Assembly (NCBI GenBank): GCA_948443805.1 | Contig: CAOJUB010000006.1 | Span: 24,975-88,974, forward strand | DNA: 64,000 nt | From: an uncultured Clostridia bacterium | GTDB lineage: Bacteria > Bacillota > Clostridia > Oscillospirales > UBA644 | Direction: 5' to 3' | Part shown: piece after piece, positions 36,509 to 44,054 of the stretch | How the letters are laid out: every line of letters starts with the position of its first letter | How positions within the stretch are numbered: position 1 is the first letter of the stretch | The notes under the pieces: model-generated | Seen by the model: the letters and a program-made list of their open reading frames with translations, nothing else | Database searches by the model: none | Told to the model about the DNA's origin: nothing | Made by a program: the position numbers and the translations under genes

Positions 36509-36772
36509 ATGGATTCGATCAAGGAAAGAGTTATCCGCCTTGCCGAGTATATTGTGGAAAACGGCGCGACGGTGCGGGAAGCTGCAAAGGCTTTCGGGAT
36601 TAGCAAATCGACCGTACATAAAGATATGACCGGACGCCTGCTTCATTATGATTCTGTTCTTTTTGAAGAGGTCCGGCGTGTGTTGGAGCGGAATAAGGCG
36701 GAACGGCATATCCGGGGCGGGCTTGCTACGCGGGAAAAATATCTGATTCTGAACCGTGCCGGGAAAAAATAA
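36509..36772 (+). CDS. spoIIID: Sporulation transcriptional regulator SpoIIID
   Basis: Mother-cell DNA-binding regulator acting between SigE and SigK. 87 residues with IKERVIRLAEYIVENGATVREAAKAFGISKSTVHKDM (helix-turn-helix at about 22-42) and the RHIRGGLATREKY basic region, matching Bacillus SpoIIID over its length. GGGGGATCTGG precedes the ATG. It stands alone here, between the YetF-like gene and the uraA leader. Confidence 0.94.
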   Translation: MDSIKERVIRLAEYIVENGATVREAAKAFGISKSTVHKDMTGRLLHYDSVLFEEVRRVLERNKAERHIRGGLATREKYLILNRAGKK

Positions 36773-36849
36773 AAAATTCTTGTTGCAGCGGCGGAAAGAA
36801 GAGTTATTGCGTTAGTTTAGGCTTTTTTGTAAAAATATGGTGAAATTCC

Positions 36850-36878
36850 TTTACTTTTTGTCGGAAAAATGATATACT
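36850..36878 (+). promoter_or_regulatory. Sigma-A promoter of the uraA leader
   Basis: TTTACT (36850-36855), 17-base spacer, TATACT (36873-36878). The transcript would start near 36885, just ahead of the structured leader. Confidence 0.75.
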
Positions 36879-36889
36879 GATAAAAATAA

Positions 36890-37004
36890 ATAGGAAAAAC
36901 TGATCTCACGTACGGTACTGTGCTGCCGACAAGATTGACCCCTCGTGCTGTTTTTGGGGAGAGCGAAGACCAGATGTCTTGCCGGAGTCCGGCAAGATTT
37001 TTTT
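36890..37004 (+). ncRNA. Structured leader with intrinsic attenuator, unclassified
   Basis: Hairpins CACGTA/TAC(T)GTG (36907-36922) and CCCC/GGGG (36939-36959) precede a terminator made of TCTTGCCGG (36977-36985) and CCGGCAAGA (36989-36997) followed by seven T. The upstream segment CCGACAAGA (36926-36934) is complementary to the first terminator arm at 8 of 9 positions, so an antiterminator can form. It is not a purine riboswitch or a PyrR loop as I know them. Ligand or protein partner unknown. Confidence 0.65.
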
Positions 37005-37106
37005 ATGGACAAGTATCAGCCATATGTGAGGCGGATTTCCCCGGAGAGAAAACGGCGTTTGGGCAGAAGGCTGTTTTTTTCCGTGAAAAGAAAGGATTGT
37101 TTCAAG

Positions 37107-38591
37107 ATGAAGAAAGAAAAAGTTGCTCTCGGCGACGCCGGGATCTACGACGCCCGTCAGTTGGGTGTCGGTAAAATGCTGATTCTTGGGGTTCAGCATT
37201 TGTTCGCCATGTTCGGCGCAACGGTTCTGGTTCCGCTTCTGACAGGCCTTGACGTTGCGACCACACTTTTATTCGCCGGTTTGGGAACGCTGCTTTTCCA
37301 TTTGATTACCAAAGGAAAAGTTCCGGCGTTTCTCGGTTCTTCCTTTGCGTTTCTCGGCGGTTATGCCGGCATTACCATGCTGGCGGGAACAGCCGGATAT
37401 GAAAATTTCACAACGGTTCAGCTTCTTCCGTACGCTTGCCTTGGCGTTGCCTGCGCCGGCTTGGTTTATCTGATTCTTGCCGCGCTGATTAAAGCCGTCG
37501 GCATAAACCGCGTGATGAAATTCTTTCCGCCGGTGGTTACCGGTCCGATCATTATTGCGATAGGTCTCGGCCTGGCGGGCTCCGCCGTTAATAACTGCCA
37601 GACAAACTGGCTGGTTGCCTTTATTGCGCTTGCCATTATTATTGTGTTCAACATTTGGGGAAAAGGCATGGCAAAAATCATCCCGATTCTTCTCGGCGTT
37701 CTCGGTTCCTGCCTGGTTGCCGTTATCCTTTCGGTTACCTGCGGACAGACGATTGTTCTGGAGAGCGGCGCCGAGGTAATCGCCATTGGCGGAAATCCCA
37801 ATTTCCAGCTGTTTGACGTTGCCGCGCTGAACGATTTTATGAACGCCGCCTGGATCGGTTTCCCGATCAGTCTTGACCGGACGATTTTCGGTATCGACTG
37901 GAGCCAGTCATCGCTGGTTATCAGTTCAATTATTGCCATTACACCGCTTGCCCTGGCGACCATGATGGAGCATATCGGCGATGTCTGCGCAATTTCTTCC
38001 ACTGTCGGAAAGAACTTTGTTCAGGATCCCGGTCTTCACCGGACGCTTACCGGAGACGGTCTTGCAACAACGATCGCATCGGTTTTCGGCGCGCCGGCCA
38101 ATACCACCTATGGTGAAAATACAGGTGTTCTTGCGCTTTCCAAAGTTTATGACCCCCGCGTTATCCGCATTGCCGCAGTTTTTGCCGCCGTTCTTTCTTT
38201 CTGCCCGAAGTTTTCGGCTCTGATACATCTGATTCCCACGGCGGTTATCGGCGGTATTTCCTTTGTGCTGTACGGCATGATTTCTGCGGTTGGTGTTCGC
38301 AATGTTGTGGAGAATAAAGTTGATTTCAGCAAGAGCAGAAACCTGATTATTGCCGCAGTCATTCTGGTCTGCGCGCTGGGACTCACCAGCGGTATCAGCT
38401 TCTCGGTAGGCCCGGCAACGATTTCTTTGTCGGCTCTTGCCGTTGCGTCGATTGCCGGAATTCTGCTCAACGCGGTTCTTCCGGGAAAAGACTATGTATT
38501 CTCAGCGGAAGACCCGAAAGACACCGGGGTAAATTTTGCCGTGGGGCAATCTGCAAAATCGCTGACAGAAGAAAAGTCGGAAAAGAAATAA
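37107..38591 (+). CDS. uraA: NCS2 family uracil-type permease
   Basis: Proton-coupled nucleobase importer. 494 residues with about 12-14 hydrophobic segments; GVQHLFAMFGATVLVPLLTG and NTTYGENTGVLALSKVYDP are NCS2 signatures, and the QHLFAMFGAT form favours uracil over xanthine. AAAGGA is 10 bases before the ATG at 37107. The upstream in-frame reading from 36945 runs through the attenuator and is rejected. Regulation is probably by the leader RNA. Confidence 0.9.
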   Translation: MKKEKVALGDAGIYDARQLGVGKMLILGVQHLFAMFGATVLVPLLTGLDVATTLLFAGLGTLLFHLITKGKVPAFLGSSFAFLGGYAGITMLAGTAGYENFTTVQLLPYACLGVACAGLVYLILAALIKAVGINRVMKFFPPVVTGPIIIAIGLGLAGSAVNNCQTNWLVAFIALAIIIVFNIWGKGMAKIIPILLGVLGSCLVAVILSVTCGQTIVLESGAEVIAIGGNPNFQLFDVAALNDFMNAAWIGFPISLDRTIFGIDWSQSSLVISSIIAITPLALATMMEHIGDVCAISSTVGKNFVQDPGLHRTLTGDGLATTIASVFGAPANTTYGENTGVLALSKVYDPRVIRIAAVFAAVLSFCPKFSALIHLIPTAVIGGISFVLYGMISAVGVRNVVENKVDFSKSRNLIIAAVILVCALGLTSGISFSVGPATISLSALAVASIAGILLNAVLPGKDYVFSAEDPKDTGVNFAVGQSAKSLTEEKSEKK

Positions 38592-38608
38592 TCATTCCTG
38601 AAAAAAGA

Positions 38609-38639
38609 AATGTCCGGAGCATAGTCTCCGGACATTTTT
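38609..38639 (+). terminator. Intrinsic terminator of uraA
   Basis: Stem AATGTCCGGAG/CTCCGGACATT with a 5-6 base loop and a T tract. Confidence 0.88.
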
Positions 38640-38668
38640 ACAGAAATCTGAATTTTTTTGACCGCCTC

Positions 38669-38697
38669 TTGACAGCGGCGGTTTCCCGGGTTATAAT
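38669..38697 (+). promoter_or_regulatory. Sigma-A promoter of FMN riboswitch-ribU
   Basis: Perfect TTGACA (38669-38674), 17-base spacer, TATAAT (38692-38697). Confidence 0.9.
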
Positions 38698-38711
38698 AAG
38701 AGCGAAAATGA

Positions 38712-38821
38712 TCTTCGGGGCAGGGAGAATTTCCCGACCGGCGGTAACAGTCCGCGAACGAGCCAAGCTCGCCGAGCAGGTGGAATTCCTGCGCCGACGG
38801 TATAGTCCGGATACGAGAAGA
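38712..38821 (+). ncRNA. FMN riboswitch (RFN element)
   Basis: All conserved blocks are present in order: CTTCGGGGCAGGG, AATTTCCCGACCGGCGGTAA, AGTCCGCGA, GTGGAATTCC, GCGCCGACGGTATAGTCCGG and GAGAAGA. It controls the riboflavin transporter gene ribU downstream; FMN binding is expected to favour the terminator at 38872. Confidence 0.97.
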
Positions 38822-38871
38822 CAGCCGCATTTTCCTTCGGGGAAAGTGCCGGCAGCCTGTATGTAAAATAG

Positions 38872-38901
38872 GTTCCCGAATGTTGCATTCGGGAACTTTT
38901 T
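38872..38901 (+). terminator. Riboswitch-controlled intrinsic terminator
   Basis: Perfect stem GTTCCCGAATG/CATTCGGGAAC, loop TTG, then five T. It is the expression platform of the FMN riboswitch, 51 bases before ribU. Confidence 0.9.
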
Positions 38902-38952
38902 GTTTTTCTGCTGGGAAGATCTTTTTCAGAAAAAAGAAAGGACTGGCTGAAA

Positions 38953-39507
38953 ATGAAAAACCAATCTCTCAAAAAAATGGCGGTTACCGCCTTGTTTGCC
39001 GCAATCAGCGTTGTTTTGATGTACCTGATCCGGCTGCCGTTTCCTTCGGCTCCGTTTCTGGAATACGACCCCGCTGATATTCCGATTCTTCTGCTGACCT
39101 TTGCTTACGGTCCGCTGTGGGGGCTGGGGCTAACGCTTCTTGTTTCGGTGCTTCAGGGCGTTACGGTAAGCGTCTCCAGCGGAATTATCGGCATTGTTAT
39201 GCATGTTGTGGCAACGGGACTGTTTGTTGTCTGCGCCGGTTTGATTTACCGGAAAAACACGTCGAAAGCCCGCGCGGCTATCGCCCTTGTTTGCGGGACA
39301 TTGCTACAAACGGCGGCGATGGTGTTGATGAACCTGCTGCTTACGCCGATTTTTATGGGGACCCCGGTGACGGAGGTTATCCCCATGCTGCTGCCTGTGA
39401 TTATCCCCTTCAATCTGATGAAGGCGGGAATTAACGCGGCGATTACGTTTCTTCTCTATAAGAAGGTTTCTTTTCTGGTTCAGGGAAAGTCCCGGCCGGA
39501 AGCGTAA
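38953..39507 (+). CDS. ribU: ECF transporter S component, riboflavin (RibU)
   Basis: Riboflavin-binding membrane subunit of an ECF transporter. 184 residues, about six hydrophobic segments; LPFPSAPFLEYDPADIPILLLTFAYGP is the RibU signature. The upstream FMN riboswitch confirms the substrate. No EcfA/EcfT in the window. AAAGAAAGGA precedes the ATG. Confidence 0.95.
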   Translation: MKNQSLKKMAVTALFAAISVVLMYLIRLPFPSAPFLEYDPADIPILLLTFAYGPLWGLGLTLLVSVLQGVTVSVSSGIIGIVMHVVATGLFVVCAGLIYRKNTSKARAAIALVCGTLLQTAAMVLMNLLLTPIFMGTPVTEVIPMLLPVIIPFNLMKAGINAAITFLLYKKVSFLVQGKSRPEA

Positions 39508-39518
39508 AAAACGAGAAG

Positions 39519-39559
39519 AATAAAGAACGGACGGGATTTATCCCGTCCGTTCTTTATTC
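39519..39559 (+). terminator. Long perfect hairpin after ribU
   Basis: A 19-pair perfect stem from GAATAAAGAACGGACGGGA and its complement around TTTA. A T-rich 3' arm but no long T tract follows; it probably terminates ribU or protects its mRNA. Confidence 0.7.
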
Positions 39560-39703
39560 CGGAAAATCGGCATGGCGGTTTTTTACTCTTTTTAACATTT
39601 TTCGACTGTTTTCGACCGAATCATGCCGCTGCTTTTTTGATTCTTTTCTGAATGTCATTGTTTTTTAACAATAAAATTTCATAGAATTTTCATTCCCGTG
39701 ACC

Positions 39704-39732
39704 TTGACAGGCACCGCAAGTTGAACTATAAT
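39704..39732 (+). promoter_or_regulatory. Sigma-A promoter of the ibrAB operon
   Basis: Perfect TTGACA (39704-39709), 17-base spacer, TATAAT (39727-39732). The 115-base leader carries a hairpin ACCGCG/CGCGGT (about 39757-39782) followed by four T, a possible weak attenuator. Confidence 0.88.
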
Positions 39733-39853
39733 GATAATACAAACTTTCAGGTTTACCGCGCCGTTTACCAAAGACGCGGTTTTGTCTGAATGAAAAAGCG
39801 CGCTGGCTTTTCCTATACAGCTTAGTAACGACAGAATTTTTGAGGTGAGCGCA

Positions 39854-41176
39854 GTGATACGTAAATACAGCGGGCAGAGTGTATATGATGCCCTGATGGA
39901 GCGGCTTCATTTTATTTTTCAGGAATTTGATAATATTTATATCTCTTTTTCAGGCGGAAAAGACAGCGGCCTTCTTTTGAATCTGACGCTGGATTTTCAG
40001 AAAAAGTATTATCCGGAGAAAAAGATCGGCGTTTTTCATCAGGATTTTGAGGCGCAGTATTCCGTAACGACAGAATATATTGAGCGGACGTTTTCCCGGA
40101 TAGAAAATGAGGTTGAACCCTATTGGGTCTGCCTTCCGATGGCGACCCGCACGGCGCTGAGCAGCTATGAAATGTTCTGGTATCCCTGGGATGACCGCAA
40201 AGAATCTTCCTGGGTCCGGCCGATGCCGAAACGGCCGTATGTGATTAATCTGAAGAATAATCCGATGACGACCTACCGTTACCGGATGCATCAGGAGGAT
40301 TTGGCCAAGCAGTTCGGCCGGTGGTTCCGGATTGCTCACGGGAAGAAAAAAACGGTCTGCCTTCTGGGAATGCGGACGGATGAATCGCTGCAGCGGTATA
40401 ACGGGATTGTGAATAAAAAATACGGTTATGAGGGTACCTGCTGGATCACCAAACAGTTTAAAGACGTCTGGTGCGCCTCCCCCATGTATGACTGGGCGAC
40501 CAGCGATGTTTGGCACGCCAATTGCCTTTTCGGCTATGATTATAACCGTTTGTATGATTTGTATTATATGGCGGGGCTTCGTCCGGATCAGATGCGGGTG
40601 GCTTCTCCTTTTAATGATTATGCCAAAGACAGCCTGAATTTGTATCGGGTGATCGATCCGGAGATCTGGGCAAAACTGATCGGCCGTGTCCGGGGGGCGA
40701 ATTTCGGTGCGATTTACGGAAAGACAAAGGCTATGGGATACCGGAACCTGACGCTTCCGGAAGGGCATACCTGGGAATCGTATACCAAATTTTTATTGGA
40801 TACGCTGCCGGCGCGGCTGCGGAAAAATTATATCCAGAAATTCAAAACGTCGATCGAGTTCTGGCATGAAACCGGAGGCGGTCTGGAGGAAAAGACCATA
40901 CAGGAACTGCTCGATCATCATTATAACATTCGCCGCAACGGAATTTCCAATTATACGCTGGCAAAGAATTCCCGTATTGTTTTTGTCGGAAAGATTCCGG
41001 ATCATACCGACGATATCAAATCAACGAAAGATATTCCCAGCTGGAAACGAATGTGTTATTGTATTTTGAAAAATGATCATACCTGCCGGTTTATGGGGTT
41101 CGGCCTTTCCCGGCAGAACCAGAACCGGATCAATTTACTGAAGAAAAAATACAGCGTTGTCGGAGAATCTGTTTGA
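39854..41176 (+). CDS. ibrA: IbrA-like PP-loop protein (PAPS reductase family, DUF3440)
   Basis: 440 residues. PP-loop SGGKDS at residues 33-38 in ISFSGGKDSGLLLNL marks an ATP pyrophosphatase/PAPS-reductase fold; the rest matches the YbdN/IbrA (DUF3440) group (LLGMRTDESLQRYN; YDWATSDVWHAN; YDYNRLYDLYYMAGLRPDQMRVASPF). Chemistry unknown; nucleotide-dependent sulphur or adenylyl transfer is the general expectation. A GTG at 39854 is taken as start because GAGGTGA lies 5 bases upstream. It is followed after 27 bases by its usual partner, a ParB-like protein. Confidence 0.85.
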   Translation: MIRKYSGQSVYDALMERLHFIFQEFDNIYISFSGGKDSGLLLNLTLDFQKKYYPEKKIGVFHQDFEAQYSVTTEYIERTFSRIENEVEPYWVCLPMATRTALSSYEMFWYPWDDRKESSWVRPMPKRPYVINLKNNPMTTYRYRMHQEDLAKQFGRWFRIAHGKKKTVCLLGMRTDESLQRYNGIVNKKYGYEGTCWITKQFKDVWCASPMYDWATSDVWHANCLFGYDYNRLYDLYYMAGLRPDQMRVASPFNDYAKDSLNLYRVIDPEIWAKLIGRVRGANFGAIYGKTKAMGYRNLTLPEGHTWESYTKFLLDTLPARLRKNYIQKFKTSIEFWHETGGGLEEKTIQELLDHHYNIRRNGISNYTLAKNSRIVFVGKIPDHTDDIKSTKDIPSWKRMCYCILKNDHTCRFMGFGLSRQNQNRINLLKKKYSVVGESV

Positions 41177-41203
41177 TACAGATTCGGAAAGGTTATTTTG
41201 CTG

Positions 41204-41734
41204 ATGTCTTATAAAAGCCCCGTATATAATGTGATTGCCGTTCCGGTGGAGAAAATAAAACCCAATACATATAACCCCAATGCGGTTGCTCCGCCGGAAC
41301 TGAAACTGCTGTATGACAGCATTAAGGAAGACGGCTATACGATGCCGATTGTCTGTTATTATCTGAAAACGAAAGACTGTTATGTGATTGTCGACGGGTT
41401 TCACCGATACCGGATTATGCTGGAATATCCGGATATTTATGAACGCGAGGGCGGGCTTCTTCCGGTTTCGGTGATTGATAAGCCGCTGGCTCACCGTATG
41501 GCCAGCACTATTCGGCATAACCGCGCAAGAGGTTCGCACGATGTGGATCTGATGAGCAATATTGTTAAGGAATTGCATGAATTGGGGCGTTCTGATGCCT
41601 GGATTTCGAAGCATTTGGGGATGGATCGGGATGAAATTCTCCGTTTGAAGCAAATTACCGGCCTTGCCGCCCTGTTCCGCGATGTGAAATTCGGAGATGC
41701 CTGGAAACCGGAACTGGATCCCGAGGAAGAATAA
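41204..41734 (+). CDS. ibrB: IbrB-like ParB/Srx-fold protein
   Basis: 176 residues. ParB-type N-domain with VPVEKIKPNTYNPNAVAPPELKLL, SIKEDGYTMPIVCYY and VIVDGFHRYRIML, then a helical part with HNRARGSHDVDLMSNIVKELHELG and a helix-turn-helix-like segment (DAWISKHLGMDRDEILRLKQITG). It corresponds to YbdM/IbrB. Not a chromosome-partition ParB: it lacks the GERR box. A TTG at 41198 is an alternative start. Co-transcribed with IbrA. Confidence 0.85.
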   Translation: MSYKSPVYNVIAVPVEKIKPNTYNPNAVAPPELKLLYDSIKEDGYTMPIVCYYLKTKDCYVIVDGFHRYRIMLEYPDIYEREGGLLPVSVIDKPLAHRMASTIRHNRARGSHDVDLMSNIVKELHELGRSDAWISKHLGMDRDEILRLKQITGLAALFRDVKFGDAWKPELDPEEE

Positions 41735-41735
41735 A

Positions 41736-41772
41736 AAAATCGTGCGCCAAATAAAAAGGCGCACGGTTTTTT
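41736..41772. terminator. Bidirectional intrinsic terminator
   Basis: Stem CGTGCGCC (41741-41748)/GGCGCACG (41758-41765), A-run before and T-run after. It serves the convergent ibrAB and zinc-ribbon/GH27 units and overlaps the stop of the latter. Confidence 0.85.
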
Positions 41773-41962
41773 AATAGAATAAAGAACAGGTTTTCCGGAG
41801 AAATTCCGCTTGCTGCCGTAACGATTCTTCCGGGATTTTAAACCGTTCTGCCAGACAATGCAGGCAGAGAAACTTTTCTTCCGTCCGGGATACGATTTTC
41901 CGGTACATGCCGCGGGCCAGACTATCGGTTTCTTTTCCGCACTGGACGCAGGGAAAACGCAC
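41771..41962 (-). CDS. Small zinc-ribbon-like protein
   Basis: 63 residues with two CxxC knuckles (CVQC at 5-8 and CLHC near 33-36), likely one zinc site, and a helical C-terminus ending in hydrophobic/aromatic residues. It begins only 2 bases after the GH27 stop on the same strand, so it is co-transcribed and probably translationally coupled. Not recognised as a named family; the role with an alpha-galactosidase is unclear. Confidence 0.65.
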   Translation of the reverse strand: MRFPCVQCGKETDSLARGMYRKIVSRTEEKFLCLHCLAERFKIPEESLRQQAEFLRKTCSLFY

Positions 41963-41964
41963 GG

Positions 41965-43104
41965 TTATCTCCGGATGATTTCCGCTTTGTATACCTTGCA
42001 GGTCATCGGCGGCAGTTTCGGGGTGAAAAAGTCAAATTTCGTAAAGGTTTCTCCGGTGAAGATATCGGTTAGTTTCAGGCCGATATTTTTGCCCGAGGGA
42101 ATTCCGAAATCGTCGAAATAAGCGAGGACTTCCAGTTCCTGGTCATCCCAGTAGTTCAGCAGCGCTAAAATCAGCTCTCCGTTATCCATCATCTTTACGC
42201 AGGAAAGACGCGCATGCGTTGCATGATACCGCTGCCGTTCATCACAGTAGGGCGGGCGGCATTCCGGGTCCTGATTGATCCGGATCAGTTCTTTGTTGGT
42301 CAGCAGGTCGCGGTAATAATCGTCAAGATTGCGGATATCCGCGCCGATCATCAGCGGGGCGCTCCACAGGCACCACAGAACAAAATGCATTTTGTAGGCT
42401 TCTTTGGTGCATCCGCCGGGACGGCCGACATTTCCGTTTCCTCCCAGCCCCACAACCAACATATCAATATCGTTGTAGCAACCGGGGGCGCTGGTGTGAA
42501 ATTTATCATACTGTCCGGTAAAAATGCTCCGGAAGGATTCGCTGCTGTCGCAGATATCTCCGGTGGAGCGGTAAAGATGGGCGCCGGCGCTTCTTGTCCA
42601 GCTGTGCGGATCGTTTTCTCCGACAATACAGGCCGAAAACATAATCGGTCGGCCGGTGGCTCTCAGCGCCATCGACATGGTGATATAGGCGTTTTTCGGG
42701 TCGGAAGATCCGGCAAAGTGACACTTATCATATTTCAGATAATCAACGTCCCAGGAAGCGAACAGCGCTGCATCTTCGTATTCATGCCCGTATGAGCCCG
42801 GATATCCGGCGCAGGTCCGGACGCCAGCCGCGGAATAAATCCCGAATTTCAGGCCCTTTGCGTGAATATAATCGGCAAGATATTTCATACCGTGCGGGAA
42901 TTTTTCCGGGTCTACCAGCAATTCTCCGTTTTCGCCGCGTTCCCGGAGCTGCCAGCAGTCGTCGATGACAACATATTCATAGCCGGCGTCCTTGTAGCCT
43001 TTTTCCACCATCGCGTCGGCAATCTCCATAATCAGCTTCTCGTTGATGTTCGGCCCGAAGGTGTTCCAGGAATTCCATCCCATGGGAGGGGTTTGTCCTA
43101 ACAT
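41965..43104 (-). CDS. Alpha-galactosidase (GH27)
   Basis: Retaining glycosidase releasing alpha-linked galactose, for example from raffinose-family sugars or galactomannan. 379 residues, no signal peptide, so cytosolic. Starts with PPMGWNSWNTFG; nucleophile Asp126 in YLKYDKC; acid/base Asp183 in YRSTGDICD; disulphide-type cysteines of the family partly kept. The C-terminal beta domain is present. AAGGAG precedes the ATG. No sugar transporter adjoins. Related GH27 activities (beta-L-arabinopyranosidase) cannot be excluded. Confidence 0.93.
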   Translation of the reverse strand: MLGQTPPMGWNSWNTFGPNINEKLIMEIADAMVEKGYKDAGYEYVVIDDCWQLRERGENGELLVDPEKFPHGMKYLADYIHAKGLKFGIYSAAGVRTCAGYPGSYGHEYEDAALFASWDVDYLKYDKCHFAGSSDPKNAYITMSMALRATGRPIMFSACIVGENDPHSWTRSAGAHLYRSTGDICDSSESFRSIFTGQYDKFHTSAPGCYNDIDMLVVGLGGNGNVGRPGGCTKEAYKMHFVLWCLWSAPLMIGADIRNLDDYYRDLLTNKELIRINQDPECRPPYCDERQRYHATHARLSCVKMMDNGELILALLNYWDDQELEVLAYFDDFGIPSGKNIGLKLTDIFTGETFTKFDFFTPKLPPMTCKVYKAEIIRR

Positions 43105-43281
43105 AATCTGATTCTCCTTATTGACATTTATTTTTTTTATGAAATTCTAAAAACAATCGTTTTTTCTCCTGCAAATTGCGCCGGAAAAGCGGCGGTTCTG
43201 TGCGGCAAGCGAGGAGGGGAACCTGTTTTTTGTTCTTTCGAACCGGAAGGCCTTTTTCAAAAGAACCGCCTGCTGTTCTTT

Positions 43282-43310
43282 ATTATACACTATTTGAAAA
43301 CAAGAGTCAA
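43282..43310 (-). promoter_or_regulatory. Sigma-A promoter of GH27 gene
   Basis: Minus strand TTGACT (43305-43310), 17-base spacer, TATAAT (43282-43287). The leader is about 170 bases with no riboswitch I recognise. Confidence 0.85.
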
Positions 43311-43324
43311 CTATTTTTTTCCTT

Positions 43325-43366
43325 AAAAAGCGAACTTTCCGGAAACAGATTTCCGGAAAGTTCGCT
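43325..43366 (-). terminator. Intrinsic terminator of yxeA-like gene
   Basis: Minus-strand stem AGCGAACTTTCCGGAAA with its complement (17 pairs, 43329-43366), followed by five T on the minus strand. It lies 85 bases after the YxeA-like gene. Confidence 0.85.
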
Positions 43367-43451
43367 GCAAAGAGGAGTATTGTATTAATGGGAGGCGTCA
43401 GCAATAGAAAGGGAAAGGAAGATTGCTGCGGCGGATTTCAAATCCGGTTTT

Positions 43452-43787
43452 TTACGGTAATTTTTCCTGTACCTTCTGCGGCAGTTCGGCATAGGAAACT
43501 TCTTCCCACCGGTGAACGCCGAGCGCGCGGACTTCCAGCCGAAGATATGCGCCCTGCCGGAGTTCCTTGCCGGCTTTAAAGGTCAATTCCTTTTTTCTGC
43601 CGTTTTCATCATACGATTCTAACGTATATTCATAGGGTAGGTCTTCTCCGCTGGAATTTCGCATGTTGGCGTTGTCAATTTTGGTATAATAGGTCGCTTC
43701 ATGGTTTTCCAGATAAAACAGGCCGCCGGCCGCGCCGCCGATTAAAAGCGCGGCGAGGACGAGAATCGTCAGGATTGTGCCTTTCAT
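43452..43787 (-). CDS. YxeA-like secreted/anchored protein (DUF1093)
   Basis: 111 residues: an N-terminal hydrophobic segment (about 5-27) acting as signal or anchor, then a small OB-like domain with ATYYTKIDNANM and YEYTLESYDENGRKKELTFKAGKELRQGAYLRLEVRALGV, the YxeA family pattern. Function unknown. AGAAAGGAAG precedes the ATG. Stands alone with its own terminator. Confidence 0.82.
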   Translation of the reverse strand: MKGTILTILVLAALLIGGAAGGLFYLENHEATYYTKIDNANMRNSSGEDLPYEYTLESYDENGRKKELTFKAGKELRQGAYLRLEVRALGVHRWEEVSYAELPQKVQEKLP

Positions 43788-43984
43788 GATTTATATTCTT
43801 CCTTTCTGTTTTGATGTTTTCCTTAGGGGAAGGTCGGCGGTTTTTTGATGATTTGACCGAACCTTTTTCCCTGAAAATATTTTATTCGGGAATCCTTCTG
43901 TTTGTATTTTATCACAAAACAGCAGCGTCCTGCCATCGATTCTGCTTACATTTTTCTTTCATTTTTGTAAGGGGGTTATGGCTG

Positions 43985-44020
43985 CAAAAAGGAACGGCCG
44001 GCGGAAATTCCGCCGGCCGT
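43985..44020 (-). terminator. Intrinsic terminator of the secreted protease unit
   Basis: Minus-strand stem ACGGCCGGCGGAA/TTCCGCCGGCCGT, then CCTTTTT. It lies 35 bases after the cysteine-rich protein gene. Confidence 0.8.
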
Positions 44021-44054
44021 TTTCTGCCGGTATTTTTCATCAGCGCTTCTGCGC

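Noticed and set aside
36945..37106. N-terminal extension of the uracil-type permease
   Set aside because: The frame crosses the attenuator and a good ribosome site precedes the ATG at 37107.
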